Source: an uncultured Mycoplasmatota bacterium (GTDB lineage Bacteria; Bacillota_I; Bacilli_A; RF39; UBA660). Taken from it: a stretch of DNA of 64,000 bases. The stretch lies in NCBI GenBank assembly GCA_900547225.1, contig URFW01000006.1, forward strand, positions 18,270-82,269, written 5' to 3'. A program made the position numbers and the translations under genes. Positions 1 to 8,223 of the stretch are shown piece by piece. Positions within the stretch are counted from its first letter, which is position 1, and the number at the start of each line of letters is the position of its first letter. The notes beneath the pieces are model-generated. The model searched no databases, was not told the origin of the DNA, and worked only from the letters and a program-made list of their open reading frames with translations.

Positions 1-945
1 TGCAAGTATCATAATAATTGGGGTATAAACCTTAGCTGCCTTAGATACAAAGTTTTCGCATTTAGCTTTTCTATCACTTGCGTTTTCAGTTAATTCTAGT
101 ATTTTAGATACCGTGCTATCTTCATATAAGCTTTCTACTTTTATCTCGATAACAGAAAGTGTATTAATAGAACCAGATAACACTTTATCTCCTTTATTAA
201 CACTTTTTAAATCAGACTCACCAGTTAATGCTGCCGTATTTAATTTAGAACTTCCTTTTATAATAATACCATCAAGAGGTATTTCATCACCTTTTTTAAC
301 TATTATTACATCCCCTATTTTAACATCTTTTGGATCTACCGTTAATATTTCATCACCCTTTTTTAAGTTAGCAACCTCTGGCTTTATATCCATTAAATCG
401 CTTATTGAGCGTCTAGAATTATTAACTGCTACCTCTTCTAGTATTTTACCTATTTCGTACAAAATAATAACCATTAACCCTTCATGAGTATTACCAGTTA
501 AATAAGCCCCAACACAAGATATTGTAACAAGCATATTTTCGTTTACCGTTTTAGATTTAAATAGTAATTTTATAGCATTAGTAAACGTTCTATATAAAAG
601 AGTTACATAACTAAGTACTATAAAGACATTTGAAAGTATGCCTTTTTGGCACATACCTATTGTCATAAAAATAATTCCAACTAAAAGTCTTATTATGTGA
701 AATTTAAACTTACTTTTATTTTCATATGATTCATTTAAATCCATTATCTTACTTTCTGGCTCTACCTTTTTTACGATATCAGAAACTAATTTTTTAGGAT
801 TTTGCGCTTTTGTTGTAACCGTTATCATAAGTTTAGAAAAATTGACACTTGCATAATCTATCTCATCATTTTCATTTAGTTTTTTTTCAATTTCTAAAGC
901 ACATCCAGCACAATCTAAAGAGCTTAATTTAAATTTATATTTCAT
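1..945 (-). CDS. Heavy-metal P-type ATPase, N-terminal part (runs off window)
   Basis: The reading frame is open from an ATG at 945 to the window edge, giving about 315 residues of a longer transporter. Residues 1-70 form a ferredoxin-like heavy-metal domain with the metal-binding motif DCAGC near residues 10-14. A hydrophobic block of several membrane helices follows (about 90-170), then an actuator domain whose TGES motif (A-L-T-G-E-S) lies near residue 240. The phosphorylation site DKTG would lie outside the window. The start overlaps the last codons of the metal-sensor gene by 11 bases, so both are co-transcribed and translationally coupled. With an SmtB-type sensor as partner, export of Zn, Cd, Pb or Co (ZntA/CadA type) is more likely than Cu transport. 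The specificity is inference. Confidence 0.9.
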   Translation of the reverse strand, partial: MKYKFKLSSLDCAGCALEIEKKLNENDEIDYASVNFSKLMITVTTKAQNPKKLVSDIVKKVEPESKIMDLNESYENKSKFKFHIIRLLVGIIFMTIGMCQKGILSNVFIVLSYVTLLYRTFTNAIKLLFKSKTVNENMLVTISCVGAYLTGNTHEGLMVIILYEIGKILEEVAVNNSRRSISDLMDIKPEVANLKKGDEILTVDPKDVKIGDVIIVKKGDEIPLDGIIIKGSSKLNTAALTGESDLKSVNKGDKVLSGSINTLSVIEIKVESLYEDSTVSKILELTENASDRKAKCENFVSKAAKVYTPIIMILA

Positions 946-1228
946 TTATATGTTCACATCCCATCACAAATATTTTTTCTACATGATCATCTGCTAAAAA
1001 ATAGTATGTTAAGTTTCCTTCTTTTCTATACTTAACAAGCTTTGAATCCTTAAGTATCCTAAGTTGGTGAGATACCGCAGACTGACTTACCTTTATTTTT
1101 TCTGATATATCACTAACACACATTTCTCCGTTTATTAAAACGTTTATTATCTTAACCCTTGTTGAGTCACCAAACATTTTAAATAATTCGGATAAATCTA
1201 TTACTTTATCATCGTCTAATAACTTCAT
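935..1228 (-). CDS. ArsR/SmtB-family metal-sensing repressor
   Basis: This 97-residue winged-helix protein is typical of ArsR/SmtB repressors, with a recognition helix around SQSAVSHQLRIL (about residues 48-59). The C-terminal helix contains D-x-H, then a second His exactly 11 residues after the first, then x-x-E (ADDHVEK...CEHINE). This is the alpha-5 metal site of SmtB/CzrA zinc sensors. The EMCVSD segment matches the ELCV(C/G)D alpha-3 region, but has only one Cys, so a CadC-type thiolate site is incomplete. It precedes and overlaps the P-type ATPase gene and follows a promoter with a matching palindrome. It probably represses the pair and releases DNA on binding Zn or Co. The RBS is AGAAGG, five bases before the ATG. 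Confidence 0.9.
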   Translation of the reverse strand: MKLLDDDKVIDLSELFKMFGDSTRVKIINVLINGEMCVSDISEKIKVSQSAVSHQLRILKDSKLVKYRKEGNLTYYFLADDHVEKIFVMGCEHINEI

Positions 1229-1257
1229 AATAACCTTCTTTCTATTTTTACTTCTTC

Positions 1258-1286
1258 ATTATATGAATATATGTTCATATTGTCAA
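1258..1286 (-). promoter_or_regulatory. Sigma-A promoter with embedded SmtB-type operator
   Basis: On the minus strand TTGACA (1281-1286) and TATAAT (1258-1263) are separated by exactly 17 bases. The spacer is filled by ATATGAACATATATTCATAT (1261-1280), which matches the inverted-repeat operator of SmtB/CadC/CzrA repressors (ATATGAACA...TGTTCATAT). Bound repressor would cover the promoter, so the sensor-ATPase operon is predicted to be autoregulated. Confidence 0.85.
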
Positions 1287-1296
1287 TATCTATTTA

Positions 1297-1325
1297 ATAA
1301 AAAAACTTTCGTTTTCACGAAGTTC
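1297..1325 (-). terminator. Intrinsic terminator after the small ORF
   Basis: On the minus strand AACTTCGT and ACGAAAGTT pair around GAAA and are followed by a run of seven T. It ends the operon that enters from 5 kb and separates it from the metal-sensor promoter. Confidence 0.7.
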
Positions 1326-1339
1326 CTTATTTTTAACCT

Positions 1340-1489
1340 TTAATTTTGAAATATAAAATTATCTATATGAAACTCACAGAATCCATCCTCGTTAACGATT
1401 ACGTAACCTTTATTTATATTATCAAATTCCATTTTTAGTTCATAAATAAATACATCCAAATTAGAAACTAAAATTTTTTTAAGCTTCAA
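1340..1489 (-). CDS. Small unknown protein with TTG start (49 aa)
   Basis: A 49-codon frame starts with TTG and ends before the terminator. Its ribosome-binding site GAGGAG is formed by the last codons of the upstream HD-domain gene, whose TGA stop lies only a few bases before the TTG. This is the arrangement of a translationally coupled gene. The product starts MKLKKILVSNLD and ends FHIDNFIFQN. It is slightly acidic with alternating hydrophobic residues and has no membrane segment or Cys pair. I do not recognise it. Support comes only from the RBS, the coupling and the terminator after its stop. Confidence 0.5.
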   Translation of the reverse strand: MKLKKILVSNLDVFIYELKMEFDNINKGYVIVNEDGFCEFHIDNFIFQN

Positions 1490-1492
1490 AAA

Positions 1493-2080
1493 TCACTCCT
1501 CTATGTTGTTATCGCTGTCAAATTTAACATCTATTACTTTGCGGCTTGCTAAGTAATCACACATATGAACAAATCTTTGAAATTTAGACTCTGGTTTAGG
1601 AAGTACTATATTACTATAATTATTGGTATTCCAAGGTCCCATATGTGATGATATAACGTGACACATAAACTCTATTTCCTTATCAGTAAAGGTTAGTTTA
1701 TCCTTGTTTTCTTTTATATAGTCGCACACTAAAAGTGGGTGTTCAAACTTTGTATATTGAGATTTTTCAAGACCAGATTTTAGTCCATCATGCATAATTA
1801 AAGATATTATCATTAAATCTTTTTCGTTTTTAGAATAAGCACCTGTTATACTTTCGTCGTTAAACATTTCGTAAGCAAATCTAACCGCTACTTTTGTATG
1901 TCTAACAAGGCCACCACTACCTAATGCAAAACTAGGATGATACTTTCCTGTTGAAGATGCCGGAACTTCAAAAAAGTAGTCAGGAAGCAAACTAATTAGT
2001 TTTTGGGCTCCCTCTTTATATCTTGGATTATTTATGTAACTTAGTTCTTTTTCAAATACTTTTGTTTTTTCTTCGTTCAT
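1493..2080 (-). CDS. HD-domain hydrolase, YhaM-like (195 aa)
   Basis: The protein contains an HD-type metal phosphohydrolase core: LVRHTKVAVRFA supplies the first His, LIMHDGLKSG the HD pair, and ISSHMGPW a later His in the style of the YhaM 3'-5' exoribonuclease family. YhaM itself is about 310 residues with an N-terminal OB fold. This protein has only the HD part and a short leader, so exonuclease activity is not assured. It could act on nucleotides or RNA ends. It is the first of three HD proteins within 4 kb and lies four to ten bases from its neighbours in one operon. Confidence 0.75.
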   Translation of the reverse strand: MNEEKTKVFEKELSYINNPRYKEGAQKLISLLPDYFFEVPASSTGKYHPSFALGSGGLVRHTKVAVRFAYEMFNDESITGAYSKNEKDLMIISLIMHDGLKSGLEKSQYTKFEHPLLVCDYIKENKDKLTFTDKEIEFMCHVISSHMGPWNTNNYSNIVLPKPESKFQRFVHMCDYLASRKVIDVKFDSDNNIEE

Positions 2081-2089
2081 TTTTTCACC

Positions 2090-2716
2090 TCAAAATTTAA
2101 TATTTATATTAAATAATCTTGCAATAGCGCAAATACCTGTTAAATCGGTTGTAACACCTTTTATACTTTCTAAATCAGCGTTTATACCATTTAATACCGA
2201 GTTAGATAAGTCCATATTATTTAACTTAGTTTTATATATTTCTGCATCAGTAAGATTACACTTATCTATTATAACATTATTAAATTCATTTTCAAATAAT
2301 CTTGCCCCAGTCATATTAGAGTTCGTAAACGAAACGTTTTTTAGTTTAGAAGACATATTCATATAAGAAATGTTAGAATTATAAAATGAAACGTCTTTCA
2401 AATTAGATTCTATAACAGAAAAATTTACTAACGATGAATTTATAAACTCACATCTAGAAATAAGCTTTTCACATATATCCATATTAGGTAAATTGCAAGA
2501 TTCAAATGAACAATTAATAAAATCTATGTTTTTAAGCCTGCAATCACTAAAATCGATATTTTTAAATAAGCAGCCATTAAACTCTATGTCTTTTATATCA
2601 TTTAAAGATTTTTCATCACTAAAGGATAGATCACATATAATGTCACTACCTTTTATTTCGTTTAAATATCCTTTATCCAAATTCTTTTTTAGACGTGGCT
2701 TTTTAATATTATTCAT
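2090..2716 (-). CDS. Pentapeptide-repeat protein (208 aa)
   Basis: From about residue 40 onward the protein is a run of degenerate A(N/D)LXX-type pentapeptides, such as CRLKNIDFINCSFESCNL and SNMTGARLFENEF. Leu or Phe recurs every five residues, as expected for a right-handed quadrilateral beta helix. There is no signal peptide or membrane segment, so it is probably cytosolic. Some relatives mimic DNA and bind gyrase, but most have unknown roles, and nothing here fixes a function. It lies between an HD hydrolase and a patatin-like lipase with four to ten base gaps, so the three are co-transcribed. Confidence 0.8.
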   Translation of the reverse strand: MNNIKKPRLKKNLDKGYLNEIKGSDIICDLSFSDEKSLNDIKDIEFNGCLFKNIDFSDCRLKNIDFINCSFESCNLPNMDICEKLISRCEFINSSLVNFSVIESNLKDVSFYNSNISYMNMSSKLKNVSFTNSNMTGARLFENEFNNVIIDKCNLTDAEIYKTKLNNMDLSNSVLNGINADLESIKGVTTDLTGICAIARLFNINIKF

Positions 2717-2719
2717 ATC

Positions 2720-3931
2720 TTACCTTTCTATTGTTTTAATGTATAAAGCACATAAAAATGCATTTGGAAACATTATTGCTAAATCATTTATTAATCTTTT
2801 ATTTTCTTTTCCTATTTCATTATGTATGTAGCAGATTAGTTCTTTGGACACAAATGCTTTTTTTAAACTATTATTTTTAATGGCTTTTTTAATAGTATTA
2901 AACTTTTTAATTTCACACTTTAAAAATTCTTTTTTAATTAATACATTTGCAAAAGACGCTCTATATATTTTAGATTCATCTATGTTAAATGCTCTTAACG
3001 TGTTTTCTAATACATCATTAAAGTATTTAGTATTATCACTTGATGTTACCTTCTTAAACTTTAGTTTAGCAACCTTGTTTAAGTATAAATCCATGTAATA
3101 ATTAAATTTATCATGCATTCTTTTATAATTCCTATCAAGGCTTCCTTTTTTAAATGTATATATGTTACCATCAAGCATTTTATATACTTTCATAGTATCA
3201 TTATAACCAAAACTAATGGCTTTCCTTGAGTAATCTTTTTCAAAAGCAAGGAAACTTCCTAAATCATTTTTTGGTGTTATATAAGTTATTTTAACGTTTT
3301 TATCCTTAACTTCTCTTACCATCCCAACTGCTTTTAAATCTACTGCAATTACTTCATCTGCTCCCATACTAATTGCAAAATTAATCGGCATGTTATCATA
3401 ATATCCACCATCAATATAAAAATTTTTGCCTATTTTAGTAGGTTTAAATGCTGGAAAACAAGAAGCAGAAGCTAACATATAACTTTTTGCATCATCTTCT
3501 GTAAGATCACCTTTTTTTACTAATTTAGGCCTTAATGAAGGAAAATGAGTAGTAACAAGGCCATAATTAATGTTTGATTTAAAAAATTTATCCTTGTTAA
3601 GTACTTTATCTATAACCTGGCTTAGTCCGGAAAGTTCAAGTCCTCCTTTTAAAGCACCTTTTGCATACTTTCCTAATATTTCTTCTTTCCCTTTTTTGCT
3701 TGTATACTTATTTTTTATCTCAATATCAATTACCTTACTATAATCCATATAATACCACAATTTAAGTGCTTTAAAATAATCTTTTTGAACCATTAATACC
3801 CCATTTAATGCCCCAACTGATGTACCACATACTATATCATAATTAATAGAAAGTCTTCTAAGTGCTTTCCAAACCCCTATTTCGTAAGCTCCTTTAGCTC
3901 CGCCACCTGATAAGACAATTGCTCTTTTCAT
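2720..3931 (-). CDS. Patatin-like phospholipase (403 aa)
   Basis: The N-terminal 220 residues carry all patatin signatures. These are the oxyanion-hole loop SGGGAKGAYEIGVWKAL at residues 8-24, the nucleophile elbow GTSVGALNG (Ser about 38) and the catalytic Asp in DGGYYDNMP (about 170-178). The family hydrolyses acyl chains from glycerolipids with a Ser-Asp dyad. The 180-residue Lys-rich C-terminal part has no domain I recognise. No signal peptide is seen, so it should act at the inner face of the membrane. The gene sits between a pentapeptide-repeat gene and an HD hydrolase with gaps of three to four bases. Confidence 0.88.
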   Translation of the reverse strand: MKRAIVLSGGGAKGAYEIGVWKALRRLSINYDIVCGTSVGALNGVLMVQKDYFKALKLWYYMDYSKVIDIEIKNKYTSKKGKEEILGKYAKGALKGGLELSGLSQVIDKVLNKDKFFKSNINYGLVTTHFPSLRPKLVKKGDLTEDDAKSYMLASASCFPAFKPTKIGKNFYIDGGYYDNMPINFAISMGADEVIAVDLKAVGMVREVKDKNVKITYITPKNDLGSFLAFEKDYSRKAISFGYNDTMKVYKMLDGNIYTFKKGSLDRNYKRMHDKFNYYMDLYLNKVAKLKFKKVTSSDNTKYFNDVLENTLRAFNIDESKIYRASFANVLIKKEFLKCEIKKFNTIKKAIKNNSLKKAFVSKELICYIHNEIGKENKRLINDLAIMFPNAFLCALYIKTIER

Positions 3932-3935
3932 AAAG

Positions 3936-4685
3936 TTATTTACTTCTTCCTTGATCTTCTAAATTCTTATTATTTCCAGTTAGAAGTGCCATTAAATCAT
4001 TTATGTTAGCACCCTTAAAATTAGACATTGAAACTATTTTATCAGCATTACTCATTATTCTTCCTTCTTTATATTTACTAGTTACAAGGGAAACAGGCCC
4101 TATTTTTCCTCTGTTAGAAGAATTTGTTAATATTTCCTTATTTGTACTATCTAATAAATTTACTCTTTTAAAGTTTTTTAATTCAAGAGGATTATCAAGG
4201 CTGTCTTTAAATGAAGTTACAGGAAGTGGATACATATGATGAACAACTCCGTCTATTATTTTTGTAGCATCATCTTTAGCTTCAAAAATCTCTGGATACC
4301 AAGCATTTCCATTTATAACGGCTTCAATTGGATGTCTAAATCCATGCTTATTAAAAAAGTGTTTTGTATCTGCTGCTGGATTATTTTGCCAAGGTAGTTC
4401 ATATAAATCATGCATCATAGCTATTCTTAAAGCGATTTCCATTTCAAAAGTAGGCTCATTTCTATGTTTTTTTGACAATAAATACGTAACAATAGTATCT
4501 TCTAAAATATGCTCGCCAAGTGTTATTTCACCGTGATGTGGAAACTCACTAGTCATCCTTTTTTGAAATTCATCATGCAAAAAAATAGATTCTATAACAC
4601 TATATATCTCATCTTTTTCATCTAATAATAAATTATACTTTTTAAATATCTTATCAAGTTTTTCTTTGTTTTCATCTAGTATCAT
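3936..4685 (-). CDS. HD-domain hydrolase (249 aa)
   Basis: The protein shows an HD-superfamily metal site: FPHHGEITLGEH supplies N-terminal His residues, IAMMHDLYELPW holds the HD pair, and VVHHMYPLPVTS a later His pair. SNADKIVSMSNF near residue 220 provides the terminal Asp. The family includes nucleotide phosphohydrolases and nucleases, and the substrate cannot be read from the sequence. The first gene of this minus-strand operon, it starts about 65 bases from tRNA-Arg, which is transcribed divergently. An AT-rich segment between them must hold both promoters. Confidence 0.75.
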   Translation of the reverse strand: MILDENKEKLDKIFKKYNLLLDEKDEIYSVIESIFLHDEFQKRMTSEFPHHGEITLGEHILEDTIVTYLLSKKHRNEPTFEMEIALRIAMMHDLYELPWQNNPAADTKHFFNKHGFRHPIEAVINGNAWYPEIFEAKDDATKIIDGVVHHMYPLPVTSFKDSLDNPLELKNFKRVNLLDSTNKEILTNSSNRGKIGPVSLVTSKYKEGRIMSNADKIVSMSNFKGANINDLMALLTGNNKNLEDQGRSK

Positions 4686-4735
4686 AAAAATTCCTCCAAT
4701 ATAGATATATTATACCACATCTTTAATTTTTATGT

Positions 4736-4741
4736 TATAAT
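4736..4741 (+). promoter_or_regulatory. Extended -10 box for tRNA-Arg
   Basis: TGTTATAAT (TATAAT at 4736-4741) lies ten bases before the tRNA. No good -35 is visible, as is usual for extended -10 promoters. Confidence 0.55.
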
Positions 4742-4751
4742 GTATTTGCAC

Positions 4752-4828
4752 GTCCTCGTAGCTCAGCTGGATAGAGCACTCGCCTCCTAAGCGAGGGGTC
4801 GCGCGTTCGAATCGCGCCGGGGACGCCA
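4752..4828 (+). tRNA. tRNA-Arg (anticodon CCU)
   Basis: The 77 bases fold as a full cloverleaf. The acceptor stem GTCCTCG pairs with CGGGGAC (one G-U), the D arm is GCTC/GAGC, and the anticodon stem CTCGC/GCGAG encloses the loop CTCCTAA with anticodon CCT. The T arm GCGCG/CGCGC encloses TTCGAAT. Discriminator G is followed by an encoded CCA end. It reads AGG codons. It is much richer in GC than its surroundings, as expected for a structural RNA in an AT-rich genome. Confidence 0.97.
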
Positions 4829-4847
4829 CTTTATTTAAAAAAAATAA

Positions 4848-4882
4848 AAATACATAACCATCTTAAGTTTATGTATTTTTTA
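4848..4882. terminator. Bidirectional terminator after tRNA-Arg
   Basis: AAATACATAA pairs with TTATGTATTT. There is a T run on the plus strand and an A run (T on the minus strand) on the other side. It ends the tRNA transcript and the convergent HD-domain gene. Confidence 0.75.
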
Positions 4883-5383
4883 TTATCTTATAAAATTGAC
4901 TAAGAACACCATCCAAACACCTATTTGTGCTTTAGCACGTGCTACTCCTTCAAAAGCTGCAACTATCTTATCCGATAAGGACACCATCCAAGCTTCTTTA
5001 GATTTAGGAGCAATATTTGAAATTGGAAACATATGTGATTCTATTATATTCTGTTCTTTTTCATTTACTCCAAAATATTTAATTGCATTTTCTTTTGCCA
5101 TTTTTGGATGATCAATTAACATTTTCGTTGATGTCATAATATTTTTATCATCTCTAACCAAGAAGAAATCATGCAAAGCACCCGCTCTAATAACCGCATT
5201 TGTATCAAAACCTAACATTTTAGATAATTTAAATGCAGTATATGAAACTCTAACAGAATGATTATATCTAGTGTTGCCATGATGTACAATTGACTTGGTT
5301 TTTAAAAATTCCTTATGACTTAGAATTGGAGATGCAACACTCATAAATTCTTTATCTTTATATATTTTATTCATTAAATTCAA
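4883..5383 (-). CDS. HD-domain hydrolase (166 aa), TTG start
   Basis: This is the third HD-superfamily protein of the region. The signature is HHGNTRYNHSVRVS (first His cluster), AGALHDFFLV (HD pair), DHPKMAKENAI and ESHMFPISNIAP (later His). The terminal Asp is in VSLSDKIVAAFEG. It resembles small stand-alone HD phosphohydrolases of Clostridia and Bacilli, whose substrate is unknown. The likely start is a TTG at 5381-5383, eight bases after AGAGG. The first ATG, three codons later, would be too far from that site. It is a single gene ending at the bidirectional terminator shared with the tRNA. Confidence 0.75.
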   Translation of the reverse strand: MNLMNKIYKDKEFMSVASPILSHKEFLKTKSIVHHGNTRYNHSVRVSYTAFKLSKMLGFDTNAVIRAGALHDFFLVRDDKNIMTSTKMLIDHPKMAKENAIKYFGVNEKEQNIIESHMFPISNIAPKSKEAWMVSLSDKIVAAFEGVARAKAQIGVWMVFLVNFIR

Positions 5384-5496
5384 TTAAATCAACCTCTTTA
5401 TCCGATTATATTATATTCAAAATAAATATAACTAATCATTTAAATGTCATACTTTAAACTGACCTTCTAAGAATACCATATATTAAGGCAAAAGTA

Positions 5497-5529
5497 AAGA
5501 TACATTTGTATGGTATACAAATGTATCTT
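5497..5529. repeat. Perfect 14-bp inverted repeat
   Basis: AAGATACATTTGTA (5497-5510) and TACAAATGTATCTT (5516-5529) flank a five-base loop. It lies between the end of the secreted-protein gene (minus) and the promoter of the HD-domain gene. The T tract on the minus side is weak (TTTACTTTT), so it may be a terminator or a protein-binding palindrome. Confidence 0.6.
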
Positions 5530-5566
5530 AGTATTTAAAGTATTAAACTTTAATCTTTGAGAATTT

Positions 5567-6169
5567 TTATGCTTTAATTAAACGATAACTATAGGTATAA
5601 TCTGGATTAGTATCCAAATAATCTGAATAATATACATTAACAACTTTTACTAATGCATACTCATCTAATTCTTGATAACTGCTAGTTTCAATATTCTTTA
5701 TTTTTTTGTAAGTTGAACCATCCAAAGCATACCCATCTTCTGACGAATAAGTAGAATAAGAATCTTTTACTATTATCTCAGCATCTTTTGTTTCTACTAC
5801 TTCTAAAATTCTTCCATCATTAGAAAAATACATACCATCAATTAATGCAGTATCCATGTTATGTTCTATTAAATAATCCTTTACTTGATTACCAGTAGCC
5901 ACAATAGCCGCTGAACTATTATATGGTTTTTCTTTACTATGTTCATTTAATATATTACTATATTCATAATCTAGAAAGTAATCATCAAGCGTTTTTTCAA
6001 CATCAACAGTTGGATACTCTAACTGGCTTAATAAAATAGAATCTGTATTTTCTCTTTTTTTCTCATCTATATTATGAACTATACTAGTTGGAAATGATAG
6101 TATTAAAGTTCCACCTAATAAAATTGCTCCGGCTTTTAATATGTTTTTTAATTTATCATTATTTTTCAT
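5567..6169 (-). CDS. Membrane-anchored extracytoplasmic protein, unknown (200 aa)
   Basis: The N-terminus has a Lys-rich start, then one hydrophobic segment (about residues 13-32, AGAILLGGTLILSFPTSIVH). This is a signal anchor without a lipobox Cys. The remaining 165 residues are acidic and soluble, with no Cys. I find no family. A stretch around residues 140-165 (SYSTYSSEDGYALDGSTYKK) is Ser/Tyr-rich. It is downstream of topA on the same strand with a gap of 20 bases, so it may be read from the topA operon. A 14-bp hairpin follows it. Confidence 0.7.
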   Translation of the reverse strand: MKNNDKLKNILKAGAILLGGTLILSFPTSIVHNIDEKKRENTDSILLSQLEYPTVDVEKTLDDYFLDYEYSNILNEHSKEKPYNSSAAIVATGNQVKDYLIEHNMDTALIDGMYFSNDGRILEVVETKDAEIIVKDSYSTYSSEDGYALDGSTYKKIKNIETSSYQELDEYALVKVVNVYYSDYLDTNPDYTYSYRLIKA

Positions 6170-6189
6170 TTTTTACATTCCTTAATTTA

Positions 6190-8220
6190 TTAATTCTTTT
6201 TGTAATCGCAACCACTACACTTTACTATTCCTTCTTTATCAGCAACTAAAAGACTATGGCATTCAGGACATAACTCTCCAGTAGGCTTATCCCAAACAGC
6301 AACTTTACATTTTGGAAAATTACTGCATCCATAAAATACTTTTCCTCTTTTAGTTTTTCTCTCAACTATTTTGCCACCACATTTAGGACAGTCGCAAACT
6401 TCAACTTGAGGTGCTTTTTCCTTTGGTTTAATATATTTACATTCAGGATATCCAGAGCAAGCTTCAAATTTACCGTATCGTCCGTTTTTTATAACCATAG
6501 GCTTACCACATTTAGGGCATACTTCTCCGGTTTCTTCGTCTTCTTTTTTCTCCATCTTATCAAATGCGTTTTCAACTTCTGGTTCAAATTCCTTATAAAA
6601 TGATTCTAGAATTTTATACCATACTTTCTTACCTTCTGCTACCTTGTCTAAGTCTTCTTCCATCTTAGCTGTATATTTAACGTTTATTAAATCACTAAAG
6701 AATTCTTGTAATTTATCCGTCGTTGTAATTCCAACTTCAGTAGGATTAAGTTTTTTTTCTATTATTTTAACATATCCTCTTTGCGTTAAAGTACTAATTG
6801 TTGATGCATAAGTAGAAGGACGCCCTATTCCTAACTCTTCCATTGCTTTAATAAGCTTAGCCTCGGTATATCTTGCTGGAGGTTTAGTAAAATGTTGATC
6901 CTTTACTATTTCGTCTGCTATAAGTTCATCATTTACTTTTAATTTAGGAAGAACCTTATCTTCTGATGACTCAAACTTACCATAAACTTTTAAGTAACCT
7001 TCAAATATAAGTACACTTCCTGTTGTTTTAAACGTTGTGTTATTATTATCCAAAGTGATTGTTGTTTGATTTAACTTAGCATCTGCCATTAGGGAAGCAA
7101 GTGCTCTCACATAAATCATTTCATATAGTTTAAATTCATCTTTTGTTAGATATTTTTTTATAGAATCAGGCGTTCTATTTATACTAGATGGACGAATTGC
7201 CTCATGTGCATCTTGAACGTTTTCACGTTTTTTTGATTTCTTTACATAACCAATATATTCTTCACCATAATTTTCTTTAATAAAAGCATAGCTTGTTTTA
7301 ATAAACTCATCAGATAATCTTACAGAATCAGTTCTCATGTAAGTTATTAAACCAATAGTATCATTTTCTATATCTATACCTTCATATAATTTTTGAGCTA
7401 CCTGCATAGTTTTCTTAGCAGAAAAACCTAATTTTGAAATTGCTTCTTGCTGCATAGTTGACGTAATAAAAGGATATTTAGAAGCTTTTTTCTTAGGCTT
7501 TGTTTCATAATTTGATATTACAAATTTGCTATCTAAACCATCTATTACCTTATCAGTTTCTTCTTCTGTTTTTAAATCCGCCTTTTTACCGTCAACAGTA
7601 TCTAAGGAAGCTTCCATATCGGCAAATTTAGCGGTTACAGTCCAGTATTCTTCTTCTTTAAAACTTTCTATTTCTCTTTCACGGTCTACTATTAGTTTAA
7701 GTGCAACAGACTGAACTCTACCTGCTGATTTACCACCTGTTTTAGACTGCATTAATTTGCTTAACCTAAAGCCTATTATTCTATCTAATATTCTTCTGGT
7801 TTCCTGACTATGAACTAAATCATCATCTATTTTTCTAGTATGATTAAATGCATCTTTTACAACGTTTTTAGTAATTTCGTTAAAAACAACTCTTTCATAC
7901 TCTTCATCTTTAAGTTGTAATGCATCTTTTAAATGCCAAGAAATAGCCTCTCCCTCGCGGTCAGGGTCGGTTGCAAGATAAACCATTTTAGCCTTTTCTG
8001 CATCTTTTTTTAGAGCTGTAATATCTTTTTTCTTACCCTTTATTGCAACATAATTAGGTTCAAAATGATTTTCTAAGTCAACACCAAATCCAAACTTACC
8101 TGATGTTGCAAGATCTCTTATGTGACCTTTACTAGATACTACTTTATAATCACTGCCTAAATATTTTTCTATTGCTTTAGTCTTAGTAGGAGATTCCACT
8201 ATTACTAAGTTTTTACTCAT
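6190..8220 (-). CDS. topA: DNA topoisomerase I
   Basis: This type IA topoisomerase relaxes negative supercoils through a 5'-phosphotyrosyl intermediate. The Toprim domain starts at once (LVIVESPTKTKAIEKYLG) with acidic DPDREGE (about residues 85-91). The catalytic Tyr is in GLITYMRTDSVRLS (about residue 300). Three C-terminal C4 zinc ribbons follow: CPKCGKP...CSGYPEC, CPKCGGK...CSNFPKC and CPECHSL...CSGC. The length of 676 residues is normal for Firmicutes. It lies three bases downstream of rnhB, so rbgA, the unknown gene, rnhB and topA form one operon. Confidence 0.98.
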   Translation of the reverse strand: MSKNLVIVESPTKTKAIEKYLGSDYKVVSSKGHIRDLATSGKFGFGVDLENHFEPNYVAIKGKKKDITALKKDAEKAKMVYLATDPDREGEAISWHLKDALQLKDEEYERVVFNEITKNVVKDAFNHTRKIDDDLVHSQETRRILDRIIGFRLSKLMQSKTGGKSAGRVQSVALKLIVDREREIESFKEEEYWTVTAKFADMEASLDTVDGKKADLKTEEETDKVIDGLDSKFVISNYETKPKKKASKYPFITSTMQQEAISKLGFSAKKTMQVAQKLYEGIDIENDTIGLITYMRTDSVRLSDEFIKTSYAFIKENYGEEYIGYVKKSKKRENVQDAHEAIRPSSINRTPDSIKKYLTKDEFKLYEMIYVRALASLMADAKLNQTTITLDNNNTTFKTTGSVLIFEGYLKVYGKFESSEDKVLPKLKVNDELIADEIVKDQHFTKPPARYTEAKLIKAMEELGIGRPSTYASTISTLTQRGYVKIIEKKLNPTEVGITTTDKLQEFFSDLINVKYTAKMEEDLDKVAEGKKVWYKILESFYKEFEPEVENAFDKMEKKEDEETGEVCPKCGKPMVIKNGRYGKFEACSGYPECKYIKPKEKAPQVEVCDCPKCGGKIVERKTKRGKVFYGCSNFPKCKVAVWDKPTGELCPECHSLLVADKEGIVKCSGCDYKKN

Positions 8221-8223
8221 AAT

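Noticed and set aside
113..487. Plus-strand open frame of 124 codons
   Set aside because: It is the antisense shadow of the P-type ATPase, whose HMA, membrane and TGES blocks are clear; no ribosome-binding site precedes it.
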